From an uncultured Bacteroidota bacterium (GTDB taxonomy: Bacteria > Bacteroidota > Bacteroidia > Bacteroidales > P3), in NCBI GenBank assembly GCA_902774395.1, contig CACYIK010000005.1, positions 1-64,000 of the forward strand: DNA of 64,000 nucleotides, written 5' to 3'. Below, one piece after another: positions 1 to 8,172 of this stretch; position 1 is the stretch's first letter, and each line of letters opens with the position of its first letter. Under the pieces are notes generated by a model. That model saw only the letters and a program-made list of their open reading frames with translations. It was not told the DNA's origin and made no database searches. The translations under genes were made by a program, and so were the position numbers.

Positions 1-60
1 CTTAATGGTATGTCACCTGTCCAATACAGGCAGGCTCACGAATCCTCAATGATTGTTTAA
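1..60 (+). pseudogene. C-terminal end of IS3-family transposase (partial, cut by window edge)
   Basis: Reading from base 1 gives 19 codons and a TAA stop at 58-60. The peptide contains LNGMSPVQYR, which matches the conserved C-terminal end of IS3/IS150-type OrfB integrase-core transposases. Only the tail is in the window, so whether the full gene is intact cannot be judged. The bases that follow (about 62-88, containing TCCAACAATTGGGGTTCACC) look like the right terminal inverted repeat of such an element. Confidence 0.6.
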
Positions 61-88
61 CCGTCCAACAATTGGGGTTCACCTCAGT
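61..88 (+). mobile_element. Probable right end of an IS3-family element
   Basis: The 28 bases after the transposase stop resemble IS150/IS3 terminal repeats (TCCAAC...TTGGGGTTCACCTCA). The left end is outside the window, so the exact boundary and any target duplication cannot be checked here. Confidence 0.4.
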
Positions 89-529
89 GCCAGTCCCCTG
101 TCCCAAAGGAGTTCGTACCACCTCATGTGCCACCATCTGGAAGCCTACGGCGACGCCTCAATGTGTTTTTTGCAAAATACACATTGGATGCATTTGTGTT
201 TTTTGCAAAAAACATTTTTTGTATTTTGCAAAAAACACGTATGTTTGCAATAGGAATATAGGGAGTTTTTTTGATGGCCTAGCGGGTACGCATATTATGC
301 AATTGGCTGGGAGGCAGCTGATTGCACGATCCTTTGTCTCGTAAAGCATTGTTTTTCAGTTTCTCCAGCCACCAACAACGTACCAAGGACGTCCCAACGA
401 CGTACTTGCAACGTCCTATCGCCGTCGACGGTCGGCGTTGATACTCTGTGGGTTCGGTGACGGTGGCGAAAAGATTAACATTTTTTAACGGAGGGTAACA
501 TCCTCAGGGCTTATATTATATAGTAACCC
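89..529. other. Intergenic stretch without a supportable gene
   Basis: No convincing coding sequence. Bases 165-250 hold several imperfect copies of TTTTGCAAAA spaced 20-40 bp apart. Bases 375-450 hold repeated ACGTCC/ACGTAC words. Short open frames here lack family features and have low-complexity content. Confidence 0.6.
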
Positions 530-588
530 TTCTTAACGGTGAAATATACTTCTTTAACGGCGAAATGTACTTCTTTAACGGCGAATTG
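530..588 (+). repeat. Array of about three 20-21 bp repeats (TTCTTTAACGGCGAA core)
   Basis: Three tandem copies of TTCTTTAACGGCGAA followed by a short A/T-rich spacer. The same unit occurs in the opposite orientation at 732-808, so the two arrays face each other across about 140 bp. The second array ends 35 bp before the start of the DUF6266 gene. Confidence 0.8.
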
Positions 589-731
589 CACTAATTAAAC
601 TAATTGCTGCCGCGGGTCAATTACTGGCTAATTATGCTTATGCCGCTGGCTTCGCGCGGCGGCTGCCGCAGGCGTTATTCGCGTCATTCGCCTGAAATTA
701 AAGGGAAGAAAGAATTCGTTAAATTAGATAA

Positions 732-808
732 ATTCGCCGTTAAAGAAGAATATTTCGCCGTTAAAGAAATATAATTCGCCGTTAAAGAAATATAATTCGC
801 CGTTGAAC
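732..808 (-). repeat. Inverted counterpart array (TTCGCCGTTAAAGAA core)
   Basis: Four tandem copies of TTCGCCGTTAAAGAA at 19-21 bp spacing, the last degenerate (TTCGCCGTTGAACAA). It is the reverse complement of the 530-588 array. In RNA the two arrays could pair into a long imperfect stem. Confidence 0.8.
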
Positions 809-842
809 AAATTATAAGCAGTTAAACAAAAAATAAGCAGTT

Positions 843-2174
843 ATGGCAAAACAACGTTACGGAATCAACGATGCCTACCGCGGCACGGTGGGCACAGTCA
901 TCGGCTACCAATGGCGCGGACGGTGGTGCCTGCGGGCACGGCCGCATACGGTGCACGACCCGCGCACCGCGCGGCAGCGCACGGCACGCGGCCTTTTCGC
1001 TCAGGTGTCGCAGCTGGCCTCGCATTTCTCGGCGGCACTGCGCATCGGCCTCCACAGCGAGGCCGTGAAGGCGCACCGCACCGAGTACAACCATTTCATG
1101 AGCATCAACCGCCCCTGCTTCACCCTCGAGGAGGGCCGTCTGGCTGTCGACTACATGGGCCTCGCGGTGGCACAGGGACCGGTGGCGCCGGTGGGGTTTA
1201 TTAGTGATGAGTGGGGAGGGAGGAGTGATGAACGAGGAGTGATGAGTGATGAGTGGGGAGGGAGGAGTGATGAGTGGGGAGTGATGAGTGAGGAGTGGGG
1301 AGGGAGGAGTGAGGAGCGGGGAGGGAGGAGTGAGGAGCGGGTGGTGGTGGTGCCGTTTGAGAAGAACCCGCGGCATCTGCGTGCCGACGGCGACGATCTG
1401 GTGTACCTCTTCGCCTGGTGTCCGGCGATGGACGAGGGGGTGCTCTCCACCCCCGTCTGCCGCCGCAGCCGGCGGGCGGAGATAACGCTGCCCGGCCGCT
1501 GGGCGGGCAACGAGGTGCACCTCTATGGTTTCGTGAAAGACTATGCCGGCCGCACAAGCGACAGCCAATATCTGGGCTCGAGGCTCATGGATTACGCGGA
1601 GCTGGCGGCAAAGGGGCCATCAGCCGGCGGCAACGACCGTCACGACGGCGGTGGCGACAATGACGACAGCCGAGACAGCCATCCAGCGGCGCGGACGCAA
1701 GGGCACATGCTGGCGGCCGAACATGATGCCAAGCGTGGAGAAGAGGAATGTGGCGACGAACAAAGGCCAGAGGGCTTTGTGAAGACTGCCGCCCAGCAGG
1801 GCGACGAAGCCCACACCCATGCCCAAGAGGAACCCATTGATACCAGTGGCTATGGTGAACAGCAAGACACGCACGGTGCCGGCATTGAGGTCGAAAGCCA
1901 TGGGCTTGGCCTTGCGTCCCAGGTGGGGCAACAACAGCTTGACGGCCACGACAACGGAGAAACCCAAGAGAACCAAGGCATTGGACTTGGCAAAGGCATC
2001 GGAATTCTGCGTATCGGCAAAATGGAAATAGTTGCCCACCAGCATTCCCAACACAAAGAGCACCACATGCACCACCGACAAGGTGAAGGCGACAAGCATT
2101 CCCGACGACAGCGGTATCGGTGCCGCGTCGGCACAGCGGTGCATCAGCACCATGGCACTGATTCCCAGTGCTAA
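843..2174 (+). CDS. DUF6266 family protein with in-frame minisatellite and read-through 3' end
   Basis: Residues 1-118 and about 168-250 align by eye with the second DUF6266 gene of the window (6058-6861): shared landmarks are MAK start, VVVVPFEKN, the CRRS/RRS strand and EVH-YGFV-D-AGR-S. Between them, residues about 119-167 are built from a tandem purine-rich DNA repeat (SDEWGGR-type units) that replaces some nine residues of the paralog. After about residue 258 the frame has no stop and continues to 2174 antisense through a membrane protein gene; this part is low-complexity, polar and probably not original DUF6266 sequence. The function of DUF6266 is unknown. It may be a gene damaged by repeat expansion and loss of its stop. 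Confidence 0.6.
   Translation: MAKQRYGINDAYRGTVGTVIGYQWRGRWCLRARPHTVHDPRTARQRTARGLFAQVSQLASHFSAALRIGLHSEAVKAHRTEYNHFMSINRPCFTLEEGRLAVDYMGLAVAQGPVAPVGFISDEWGGRSDERGVMSDEWGGRSDEWGVMSEEWGGRSEERGGRSEERVVVVPFEKNPRHLRADGDDLVYLFAWCPAMDEGVLSTPVCRRSRRAEITLPGRWAGNEVHLYGFVKDYAGRTSDSQYLGSRLMDYAELAAKGPSAGGNDRHDGGGDNDDSRDSHPAARTQGHMLAAEHDAKRGEEECGDEQRPEGFVKTAAQQGDEAHTHAQEEPIDTSGYGEQQDTHGAGIEVESHGLGLASQVGQQQLDGHDNGETQENQGIGLGKGIGILRIGKMEIVAHQHSQHKEHHMHHRQGEGDKHSRRQRYRCRVGTAVHQHHGTDSQC
1200..1345 (+). repeat. Purine-rich minisatellite inside the DUF6266 coding sequence
   Basis: Tandem units of GAGTGATGAGTGGGGAGGGA type, 21-42 bp period, all G-rich on the plus strand and a whole number of codons long, so the frame is kept. 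Related arrays lie at 2265-2770, 16156-16412 and 24931-24975. Confidence 0.85.
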
Positions 2175-2204
2175 AGAGAGCGAGATGAAGGCAAGGATTG
2201 ACAT
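1620..2204 (-). CDS. MntP-like six-helix membrane transporter, putative manganese efflux
   Basis: The 194-residue protein has about six hydrophobic segments in two similar halves (ISLSLALGIS... and IATGINGFLLGMGVGF), the layout of MntP/LysE-type small exporters. The size is close to the MntP family (about 190). The acidic residues usually found in the paired MntP helices (as in LAxDAxAVS) are not obvious: the second half has GINGF where an Asp is common, so metal specificity is uncertain. The start codon follows a spacer of repeated TTAATCATTAATC-type words. The whole gene is overlapped on the other strand by the read-through end of the DUF6266 frame. It could instead be an uncharacterised LysE-like exporter. 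Confidence 0.6.
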   Translation of the reverse strand: MSILAFISLSLALGISAMVLMHRCADAAPIPLSSGMLVAFTLSVVHVVLFVLGMLVGNYFHFADTQNSDAFAKSNALVLLGFSVVVAVKLLLPHLGRKAKPMAFDLNAGTVRVLLFTIATGINGFLLGMGVGFVALLGGSLHKALWPLFVATFLFSTLGIMFGRQHVPLRPRRWMAVSAVVIVATAVVTVVAAG

Positions 2205-2878
2205 TTTTGTAATGATTAATGATTAACGATTAATGATTAAAGGGGTTTTTACTTGGGGGAGTGAGAGGGGAGTGACGGGGGAGTGATGGGGGAGTGAGAG
2301 GGACAATGGATTTTTATTGTAATGATTAAAGGGGTTAACTTGGGGGAGTGAGAGAGGAGTGAGAGAGGAGTGATGGGGGAGTGAGAGGGACAATGGTTTT
2401 TTTTTGTAATGATTAATGATTAACGATTAATGATTAAAGGGGTTTACTTGGGGGAGTGAGAGGGGAGTGATGGGGGAGTGATGGGGGAGTGAGAGGGACA
2501 ATGGGTTTTTATTGTAATGATTAACAGTTTTAACTTTGGGGAGTGAGAGAGGAGTGACGGGGAGTGATGGGGGAGTGAGAGAGGAGTGACGGGGGAGTGA
2601 TGGGGGAGTGAGAGGGACAATGGTTTTTTTTTTGTAATGATTAAGGGTTTTATTTTGGGGGAGTGAAAGGGAGTGAGAGGGGAGTGATGGGGGAGTGAGA
2701 GGGACAATGGATTTTTATTGTAATGATTAACAGTTTTAACTTTGGGGAGTGAGAGGGGAGTGAGAGAGGAGAAAAAGAAAGTGATGAATGATGAATGATG
2801 AGTGATGAATTCTTTTAAAATCTTTTACAATCTGAAGGAGAAAGAAAGAAAATCTACAAGATCAACAAGATTTATTCA
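2205..2878. other. 674-bp gene-free interval, mostly minisatellite
   Basis: Between the MntP-like gene and rsmA. Bases 2211-2240 and 2408-2440 hold TGATTAATGATTAACGATTAA words, 2265-2770 holds the purine-rich array, and 2780-2815 holds GATGAATGATGAGTGATG words. No gene or terminator with a clear T-run was seen. Confidence 0.75.
2265..2770 (+). repeat. Composite G-rich minisatellite (GGGGGAGTGAGAGGGGAGTGA type)
   Basis: Units of 10-13 bp (GGGGAGTGAGA, GGGGAGTGATG) are grouped into about five higher-order copies. Each ends in GAGGGACAATGG (near 2300, 2387, 2496, 2616 and 2703), followed by a T-run, TTGTAATGATTAA and the next array. Runs of four or more G every few bases make G-quadruplex formation plausible. 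The same GGGACAAT end word closes the array at 16412. Confidence 0.9.
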
Positions 2879-3694
2879 CTATATTTCATTTATTTCAGCG
2901 GTGCTCATCACCCCTTCGGGGGTCGCGAAGCAGGAGAATTGTATGGTTTTTGTTATCGTGATGAATTCATTGACGGAGAGTTGTTCGGCGCGCTTGGAGA
3001 GGAAGGTCTCGTCGACGTTCTCGATGGGGAGGTTGGCCGAACGAAGGGCGTTGCGAAGGGTTTTTCTCCGCTGGTTGAAGCCGGCTTTTACCACCTGTAC
3101 GAAGAGCTTCTCGTCACATTCCAAGGATGTTACGTCGTTGCGCGTGAGCCGGATGACGGCCGATTTGACCTTGGGAGGCGGGTTGAAGACATGCTCGTGG
3201 ACGGTGAAGAGGTATTCGATGTTGTAGAAGGCTGATAGCAAGACCGATAAGATACCATAGGTCTTGCTCCCCGGCCCTGCGGCGACACGCTCGGCCACCT
3301 CTTTCTGGAACATCCCCACCACCTCGACAGCCTGGTTGCGACACTCGAAGACACGGAAAAGGATCTGCGACGAGATGTTGTAGGGGAAGTTGCCTATGAC
3401 GGCAAAAGTATCATGGAACAAGGCTGTTAGGTCGAGTTTTAGGAAGTCGCCCTCGATGACTTTGAGCGTGGGGTAGTGCTCGTGGAGCCATGCCACCGAC
3501 TCGCGGTCTATCTCGACCACATGAAAGTTGAGTTCGGGCTTTAGTATCAGATATTTAGTCAGCACTCCCATGCCGGGACCTATCTCGATGAGGTTGGAGG
3601 TGCGGCCCGTGAGGCTCTCCACGATGCGTTGGGCGATGCTCTCGTCGGTGAGGAAATGCTGTCCGAGGAACTTTTTGGCTTTTACTTCATTCAT
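2879..3694 (-). CDS. rsmA: 16S rRNA (adenine1518/1519-N6)-dimethyltransferase
   Basis: Dimethylates two adjacent adenines in the 3' hairpin of 16S rRNA during small-subunit maturation, using S-adenosylmethionine. Visible features: [10 protein letters not shown] near the N-terminus, SAM motif [11 protein letters not shown] (about residues 36-45), and the catalytic NFPYNISSQ motif (about 103-111). At 271 residues it has family length. The gene stands at the end of a minus-strand run downstream of the TPR gene, with 80 bp between them. Loss of this enzyme is known to give kasugamycin resistance. Confidence 0.95.
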   Translation of the reverse strand: MNEVKAKKFLGQHFLTDESIAQRIVESLTGRTSNLIEIGPGMGVLTKYLILKPELNFHVVEIDRESVAWLHEHYPTLKVIEGDFLKLDLTALFHDTFAVIGNFPYNISSQILFRVFECRNQAVEVVGMFQKEVAERVAAGPGSKTYGILSVLLSAFYNIEYLFTVHEHVFNPPPKVKSAVIRLTRNDVTSLECDEKLFVQVVKAGFNQRRKTLRNALRSANLPIENVDETFLSKRAEQLSVNEFITITKTIQFSCFATPEGVMSTAEINEI

Positions 3695-3774
3695 CTTGCT
3701 GCTAATCTTCTTTCAACGGCTAATTATTCGAATGGGGCGAATTGCTGACGCTGGTCAATCTATGGCGAATTACT

Positions 3775-5628
3775 CTAATTTCCCGCTTCGCGGTTCATGG
3801 GAGAATTACTTGCTTTCAGTGTGTTATAGCGTTTGCGGGCGCGGTCGGCATAGAGCGAGGTGGGGTAGTCGACGAGCAGCTTCTCGTAGCATTCGAGGGC
3901 TTTGGCACTGTTGGCGAGGTGGGTCTCGTTGAGTTCCGCCATCAGCATGAGGGCGTCGTCGGCAGTGATGTCGGTGGGATAAAAATCCACCAGTTTCTGC
4001 AGGAGCGAGTCGGCCTCGGCGTAGCGCGCCTGCTTCATGCGGATCTGCGCCTTGCGCATAAGTATCTCGTCGAACAGAGGATGGGAGAGCGTGCGACGGG
4101 TAATCTGGTCGAAGCCCTCCCACGCAGAGTCCAACTGGTTGCGGTAGAGCAGCAGGTCGGCGTCGGCGAAGAGCTCGAGCATCGTATAGGTGCTGTCATC
4201 TTCCATGTTATCAGATATTAACAAGGAGAGCTCCATGGCGTCGTTGGCGATCAGCTTGGAGGTCGACGACCGCAGAACCTTCAGCTGCGAGCTGGCCCAG
4301 TCGAAGTCATGGTTGTAGTAGGAGAGTTTGGCGTTCTTGTACTTGGCCTGTGCGCCGAGGAGGTCGTTTTTGTTGGCTTTCTCGACCTGCATGTAAAGCA
4401 GCGAGGCGTCCCAGATGGAGCCGCCAAAAAGCAGGAGGTCACCCAGTTCAAGCTTCACCTCGTCGCGGATGGCGGCTTTCAGACGGGGTATCTCCAGCAC
4501 ATCGTCGAGCATGCTGACGGCGGCCTGTACATCGTCGCCATAATAGGCCATCAGCTGGGCATAATGACGCATCAGCGGCACGGTGCGCTCGTTCTTCCCT
4601 AGCTCGGCGAAGGCGTCGAGATACCTCTGCTTGAGAATGGAAAAGTCCTTGCTATCAATGGCATAGTTATGGTTGATGCGGGCGAAATCCACCTCGAGCT
4701 CACCCACACGACTCTCGAAATAATGGGGATTCTCCTGTCCTTTCTGCATGATCAGGCGATAGGCCTCGGCCGCCACATCATAGCTCTCGTTCTCGAAGGC
4801 GATGCGCGCCACACGCAGGAGCTGCTCGCCACCCTTCTCGGGGAAGCGGGCGTCGACAGCCTGAGCCTGCGTGAGGGCAAAGGCAAAATCCTTTTGCTGC
4901 ACGGAGAACCATATCATCATCTCCAGGTAGGTATGGTTGTTGGGGTTTTGACGAACACGGTCGACCAACGCCTGCCGGATGCCGTCGGAAAGGCGGCTGT
5001 CGGGGGCTTCCAGCATGGATTTCTGCATGTTCACCTGTATGGAGGCCATCATCCCCGGCTGCTTGTCGAGGAGGTCGAAATACTCGTTTGTCATCGCCTG
5101 ATAGTCGCCCATGGCCTGGTAGACGCCGACCAGCTCGCTGAAATAGAGTTGCGGGCTGCGGGTTTTCTGGCGTGCCGTCAGGTAGGTCTTGACGGCATAA
5201 TCGTACCTGCCGACATTGACGAAGGCCATCGCCAGATCAGGGATGGGGGCCAGGTTTGTCGAGATTTCCTCAATGGCGTTGTCGAAGCATTTCTTGGCTT
5301 TCTTCTCCTTGTCCTGAAGGAGATAGACGTTGCCTTGGTCGACGTATAGCGAGAGCTCTTTGGGGTTGCCTTTCAGGCGTTTCTCCGCCAGGCGGAGGGC
5401 GTCCTTATACTCGCCGAGTTTGAGATAAGCGTTGTAAAGCCGCTGATAGTAGTATTTGTTGGAATAGGTCTTATAAAGGGATTCGTAGAGCTGGGCAGCC
5501 TGCTCGAACTCACCATTGCCATAGTAATAGGCAGCCATCTGCTCCTGCGACTGTTGAGCTACCGCGGGTGACATCGGGAGAAACAGCGACAGAACACATA
5601 GAACCAGTATTTTGCCTATATTCTTCAT
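3775..5628 (-). CDS. Secreted or periplasmic TPR-repeat protein
   Basis: The N-terminus has a signal peptide (KNIGKILVLCVLSLFLP, cleavage around AVAQQ). The remainder of the 617 residues is helical and contains successive TPR-like pairs, for example GEFEQAAQLYESLYKTY, GEYKDALRLAEKRLKGNP and ANSAKALECYEKLLVDYP near the end. No catalytic domain was recognised. TPR proteins of this kind act as scaffolds in envelope or secretion complexes, but no partner can be named from context. It lies directly downstream of the two tRNA-Lys genes. Confidence 0.75.
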   Translation of the reverse strand: MKNIGKILVLCVLSLFLPMSPAVAQQSQEQMAAYYYGNGEFEQAAQLYESLYKTYSNKYYYQRLYNAYLKLGEYKDALRLAEKRLKGNPKELSLYVDQGNVYLLQDKEKKAKKCFDNAIEEISTNLAPIPDLAMAFVNVGRYDYAVKTYLTARQKTRSPQLYFSELVGVYQAMGDYQAMTNEYFDLLDKQPGMMASIQVNMQKSMLEAPDSRLSDGIRQALVDRVRQNPNNHTYLEMMIWFSVQQKDFAFALTQAQAVDARFPEKGGEQLLRVARIAFENESYDVAAEAYRLIMQKGQENPHYFESRVGELEVDFARINHNYAIDSKDFSILKQRYLDAFAELGKNERTVPLMRHYAQLMAYYGDDVQAAVSMLDDVLEIPRLKAAIRDEVKLELGDLLLFGGSIWDASLLYMQVEKANKNDLLGAQAKYKNAKLSYYNHDFDWASSQLKVLRSSTSKLIANDAMELSLLISDNMEDDSTYTMLELFADADLLLYRNQLDSAWEGFDQITRRTLSHPLFDEILMRKAQIRMKQARYAEADSLLQKLVDFYPTDITADDALMLMAELNETHLANSAKALECYEKLLVDYPTSLYADRARKRYNTLKASNSPMNREAGN

Positions 5629-5669
5629 ACAAAAAAACCGGAAGTGTTCGTTCCGGTCCTAGTATTGGT

Positions 5670-5745
5670 TGGTGACCCAGCTGGGGCTCGAACCCAGGAC
5701 CCCAACATTAAAAGTGTTGTGCTCTACCTGCTGAGCTACTGAGTC
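5670..5745 (-). tRNA. tRNA-Lys (UUU), CCA encoded
   Basis: The minus strand folds as a standard cloverleaf: acceptor GACTCAG/CTGGGTC, anticodon loop CTTTTAA with anticodon TTT, T arm with GGTTCGAGCC, discriminator A and encoded CCA. It is the first of two near-identical copies. Confidence 0.95.
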
Positions 5746-5765
5746 TGTCACTCACCTCATTAATC

Positions 5766-5840
5766 GGTGACCCAGCTGGGGCTCGAACCCAGGACCCCAA
5801 CATTAAAAGTGTTGTGCTCTACCTACTGAGCTACTGAGTC
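5766..5840 (-). tRNA. tRNA-Lys (UUU), second copy
   Basis: Differs from the neighbouring copy by one base in the D-arm region. The 3' end reads ACC then G, so the terminal A of CCA must be added after transcription. A TAnnTTTG box lies 36 bp upstream. Confidence 0.95.
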
Positions 5841-5875
5841 ATCAAAACGCGGCTTTCTGCCACAAATTGAGTTTG

Positions 5876-5883
5876 CAAAAGTA
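5876..5883 (-). promoter_or_regulatory. -7 promoter box (TACTTTTG) for the tRNA-Lys pair
   Basis: The minus strand reads TACTTTTG, matching the Bacteroidetes sigma-ABfr -7 consensus TAnnTTTG, upstream of the tandem tRNA-Lys genes. No clear TTTG -33 element was picked out. Confidence 0.6.
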
Positions 5884-6057
5884 CAACTTTTTTATCAATG
5901 GACAAAAATTTTTATAAAAATAAGGCGACAATTTGCCGTATTATACTGATAAACAATAGCATAATTCAACAACAATAAATTCGGAAAAGGCAAATAGACG
6001 ACTGTAAAAACAGCCCTGCGACGGCCATTTTTACAAAAAAGAGGGGTGTTTCAATCC

Positions 6058-6861
6058 TCATGGAACGTCGGGCGGCGGGTCGGAAGATTCCTCTTCCCGG
6101 CACACCGCTGGCGACGCCTTGTCGCCGAGGGCTGCCGGCGGGACACCCTGGGAGTATTCCGCCAGATTGACGAAGTCCTGCCAGCCTTTGTTGACGGGCA
6201 CGAACGAGCCATTCTCCTCCATGCAATTCACGCGACCGGCGCCGACATAGGTGGAGGTCGACGACCGTCCCGCGCGGTCGACGACAAAGCCATAGATGTG
6301 GACCTCGCTGCCACTCCAGGACTGCGGAAGGCGCACCTGCACCACCTTGCTACGACGCAATACAGGAGCAGAAAGAAAACCTTCGGCAAGGTCTGCATTA
6401 TAGAAATAAAGGTATACCTTATCGTCGGAAGAAGGGCGAAGGAGGTGTGCGTTCTTCTCGAAAGGAACGACGACGACCTCGCCATCCTCGAATCGCGGCT
6501 TGGCGAAATAGACATCCGCCGCCGGGCCCTCCGCTATCGTCAGCGACGGATAATCGATGCGGACGGCACCCTCCTCATTATGGAATGCGGGCTTGTTCTG
6601 CCGCACGAAATAGTTCCCTTCTGACATCTGCGCCTGATCGGCACTCTCCCTAAGCCCCAGCTTCAGCGCCGACGTGGCTTTCGACGCGAAGCGGACCATG
6701 GAGACGAACCAGTCGCGCTCGGACTTCTGACTCGGGGTGTTGGGGTAGGCGATGTGTGCCACATGGGCGCGGAAACACTGCCTGCGTTTCCACAGATATG
6801 CCACCCTATCCCCGTAGCGTCCCACCATTTTCCCCTCAAATTCACCTATACTTTTTGCCAT
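6058..6861 (-). CDS. DUF6266 family protein, intact copy
   Basis: The protein has 267 residues and starts MAKSIGEFEGK. Landmarks shared with the gene at 843 are RDW-VSMVRFAS..., VVVVPFEKN, LSAPVLRRSKV and EVHIYGFVVDRAGRSS. No signal peptide or transmembrane segment is visible. The C-terminal 30 residues are acidic and proline-rich and look disordered. DUF6266 proteins are common in Bacteroidetes and of unknown function. This copy is the better guide to the normal length and end of the family. Confidence 0.75.
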   Translation of the reverse strand: MAKSIGEFEGKMVGRYGDRVAYLWKRRQCFRAHVAHIAYPNTPSQKSERDWFVSMVRFASKATSALKLGLRESADQAQMSEGNYFVRQNKPAFHNEEGAVRIDYPSLTIAEGPAADVYFAKPRFEDGEVVVVPFEKNAHLLRPSSDDKVYLYFYNADLAEGFLSAPVLRRSKVVQVRLPQSWSGSEVHIYGFVVDRAGRSSTSTYVGAGRVNCMEENGSFVPVNKGWQDFVNLAEYSQGVPPAALGDKASPAVCREEESSDPPPDVP

Positions 6862-7071
6862 AATTGGAGGTAATTTTACAACAAAATTCTATTTATTCCG
6901 GTAACGAAAATACACAAAAAATATTGTTTTAGGGTTAAAAAAGCATAAAGAGGCATATAAGAAGCATATAAGAAGCAATGGCTTCTTTCATTCTCAGAAA
7001 CAGACAATTGTTGAAGGGAGAAAAAAGAGAGGGTGCAAAAAAATAATTTCACCCGAATGAGAAAAAAGTCG

Positions 7072-7079
7072 TATATTTG
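7072..7079 (+). promoter_or_regulatory. -7 promoter box (TATATTTG)
   Basis: A perfect TAnnTTTG box 16 bp before the ATG at 7096. It rules out the longer upstream frame start at 7033 and fixes the start of the small acidic protein. Confidence 0.7.
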
Positions 7080-7095
7080 TAAAAATATTTCAACT

Positions 7096-7509
7096 ATGGA
7101 TTTGACAATACATCTTAAGAAAGGTCTCGGAGAAATTGAATTCGGCATGCCGGTGGAAGAGATAGTAAACCTGCTGGGAACGGCCGACGAGGTGGAGAAC
7201 ATCGACAACGCCGCCGATGAAAGCACCACCGTGCTGAGGTATACGGAAGAGGGCATCACCCTATTCTGCGAAGGGGAAAATCCCGTCCTGGCATGCATCG
7301 ATATCGCCAACGAGGACTGCACGCTGTTTGGCGCACAGGTGTTCGACCTCAACGAAAGAGAGCTTGTGAAGCTCCTGGTGGACAACGGCATCACGGAACA
7401 GGATGTGGACGAGGAAGACTGGGGAGAGCGCCGTGTGACCTTCAACGAAGGAAATATCGACTTCTATTTCGACAACGGAGAGCTTATCTCCATCATCATT
7501 GGCGCATGA
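7096..7509 (+). CDS. Small acidic protein of unknown function
   Basis: A 137-residue cytosolic protein, start MDLTIHLKKG, chosen because the promoter box sits between this ATG and the upstream alternative. It is strongly acidic (EEDWGE, NEEDCT-like stretches) with alternating beta strands. The layout GLGEIEFGMPVEEIVNLLG resembles the small proteins that begin with a periodic GI-FGM--EEV--LLG motif in several immunity-type or DUF families, but no family could be assigned firmly. Its stop overlaps the start of the WbqC-like gene (ATGA), so the two are probably translated together. Confidence 0.65.
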   Translation: MDLTIHLKKGLGEIEFGMPVEEIVNLLGTADEVENIDNAADESTTVLRYTEEGITLFCEGENPVLACIDIANEDCTLFGAQVFDLNERELVKLLVDNGITEQDVDEEDWGERRVTFNEGNIDFYFDNGELISIIIGA

Positions 7510-8108
7510 TTCCCGTTTTCAGCACCGCCTATCTGCCCCCCATTGCCTATGTCGCAGCGCTTGTCCGCTACCCAGAGGTATACATCGAGACCAAGGAAAC
7601 ATTCCCCAAACAGACCTACCGCAACCGCGCAGAGATCATGACAGCCGGAGGCGTCAGGACCCTGACGGTCCCTGTCGTGCGGAACAACCATTCTCGCACA
7701 GAAGAGGTGGGCATAGACTATAAAGAGCGCTGGAACACCATCCACTTCCGCACACTGACGGCAGCCTACAGCGCATCGCCCTATTTCCTCTACTACAAGG
7801 ACGACCTGGAGGCCCTGCTGGCTCCCCGCTACGAGAGACTCACGGACTTGAACGACGCGCTGCTGAAATGGGTTTTGCGGCTATTAAAATGCCCCTGCAA
7901 CATCCTGCACACCGAAGACTATAAAAAAGACTATGAAACGGACTTCCGTGGCACCTTTACCCCCAAACACCCCTACCCTACGCTAAGCCACAAAAGCTAC
8001 CACCAAGTCTTCTCCGACAGGCTCCCTTTCACCCCCAATCTGAGCATCATCGACCTGCTGATGAACCTGGGTCCCGAGTCGAAAAGTTACCTGAAAGAAT
8101 TATCGTAA
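7506..8108 (+). CDS. WbqC-like family protein
   Basis: The 200-residue protein has the WbqC-like N-terminal sequence (FSTAYLPPIAYVAALVRY) and later KQTYRNRAEI and YFLYYKDDLEALL, characteristic of this family. WbqC-like proteins are found near polysaccharide and other biosynthetic genes; their biochemical role is not settled. The start ATG overlaps the TGA of the preceding gene. It ends in a hairpin shared with mnmG on the other strand. Confidence 0.8.
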   Translation: MIPVFSTAYLPPIAYVAALVRYPEVYIETKETFPKQTYRNRAEIMTAGGVRTLTVPVVRNNHSRTEEVGIDYKERWNTIHFRTLTAAYSASPYFLYYKDDLEALLAPRYERLTDLNDALLKWVLRLLKCPCNILHTEDYKKDYETDFRGTFTPKHPYPTLSHKSYHQVFSDRLPFTPNLSIIDLLMNLGPESKSYLKELS

Positions 8109-8130
8109 ACATCATAGAACAAATAAAATA

Positions 8131-8160
8131 AGCCTATCGTTTCATGTGAAACAATAGGCT
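8131..8160. terminator. Bidirectional terminator hairpin with parS-like core
   Basis: AGCCTAT and ATAGGCT arms enclose GTTTCATGTGAAAC, and T-rich runs follow on both strands, so it can end both the WbqC-like gene and mnmG. The core differs from parS (TGTTTCACGTGAAACA) at two positions. Confidence 0.75.
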
Positions 8161-8172
8161 ATTTTTCTTGTT

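Noticed and set aside
52..349. Short open frames after the IS end
   Set aside because: Overlap each other on both strands, low complexity and no start signal or promoter.
2265..2770. CRISPR array
   Set aside because: Units are 10-13 bp, contiguous and without unique spacers; no cas genes in the window.
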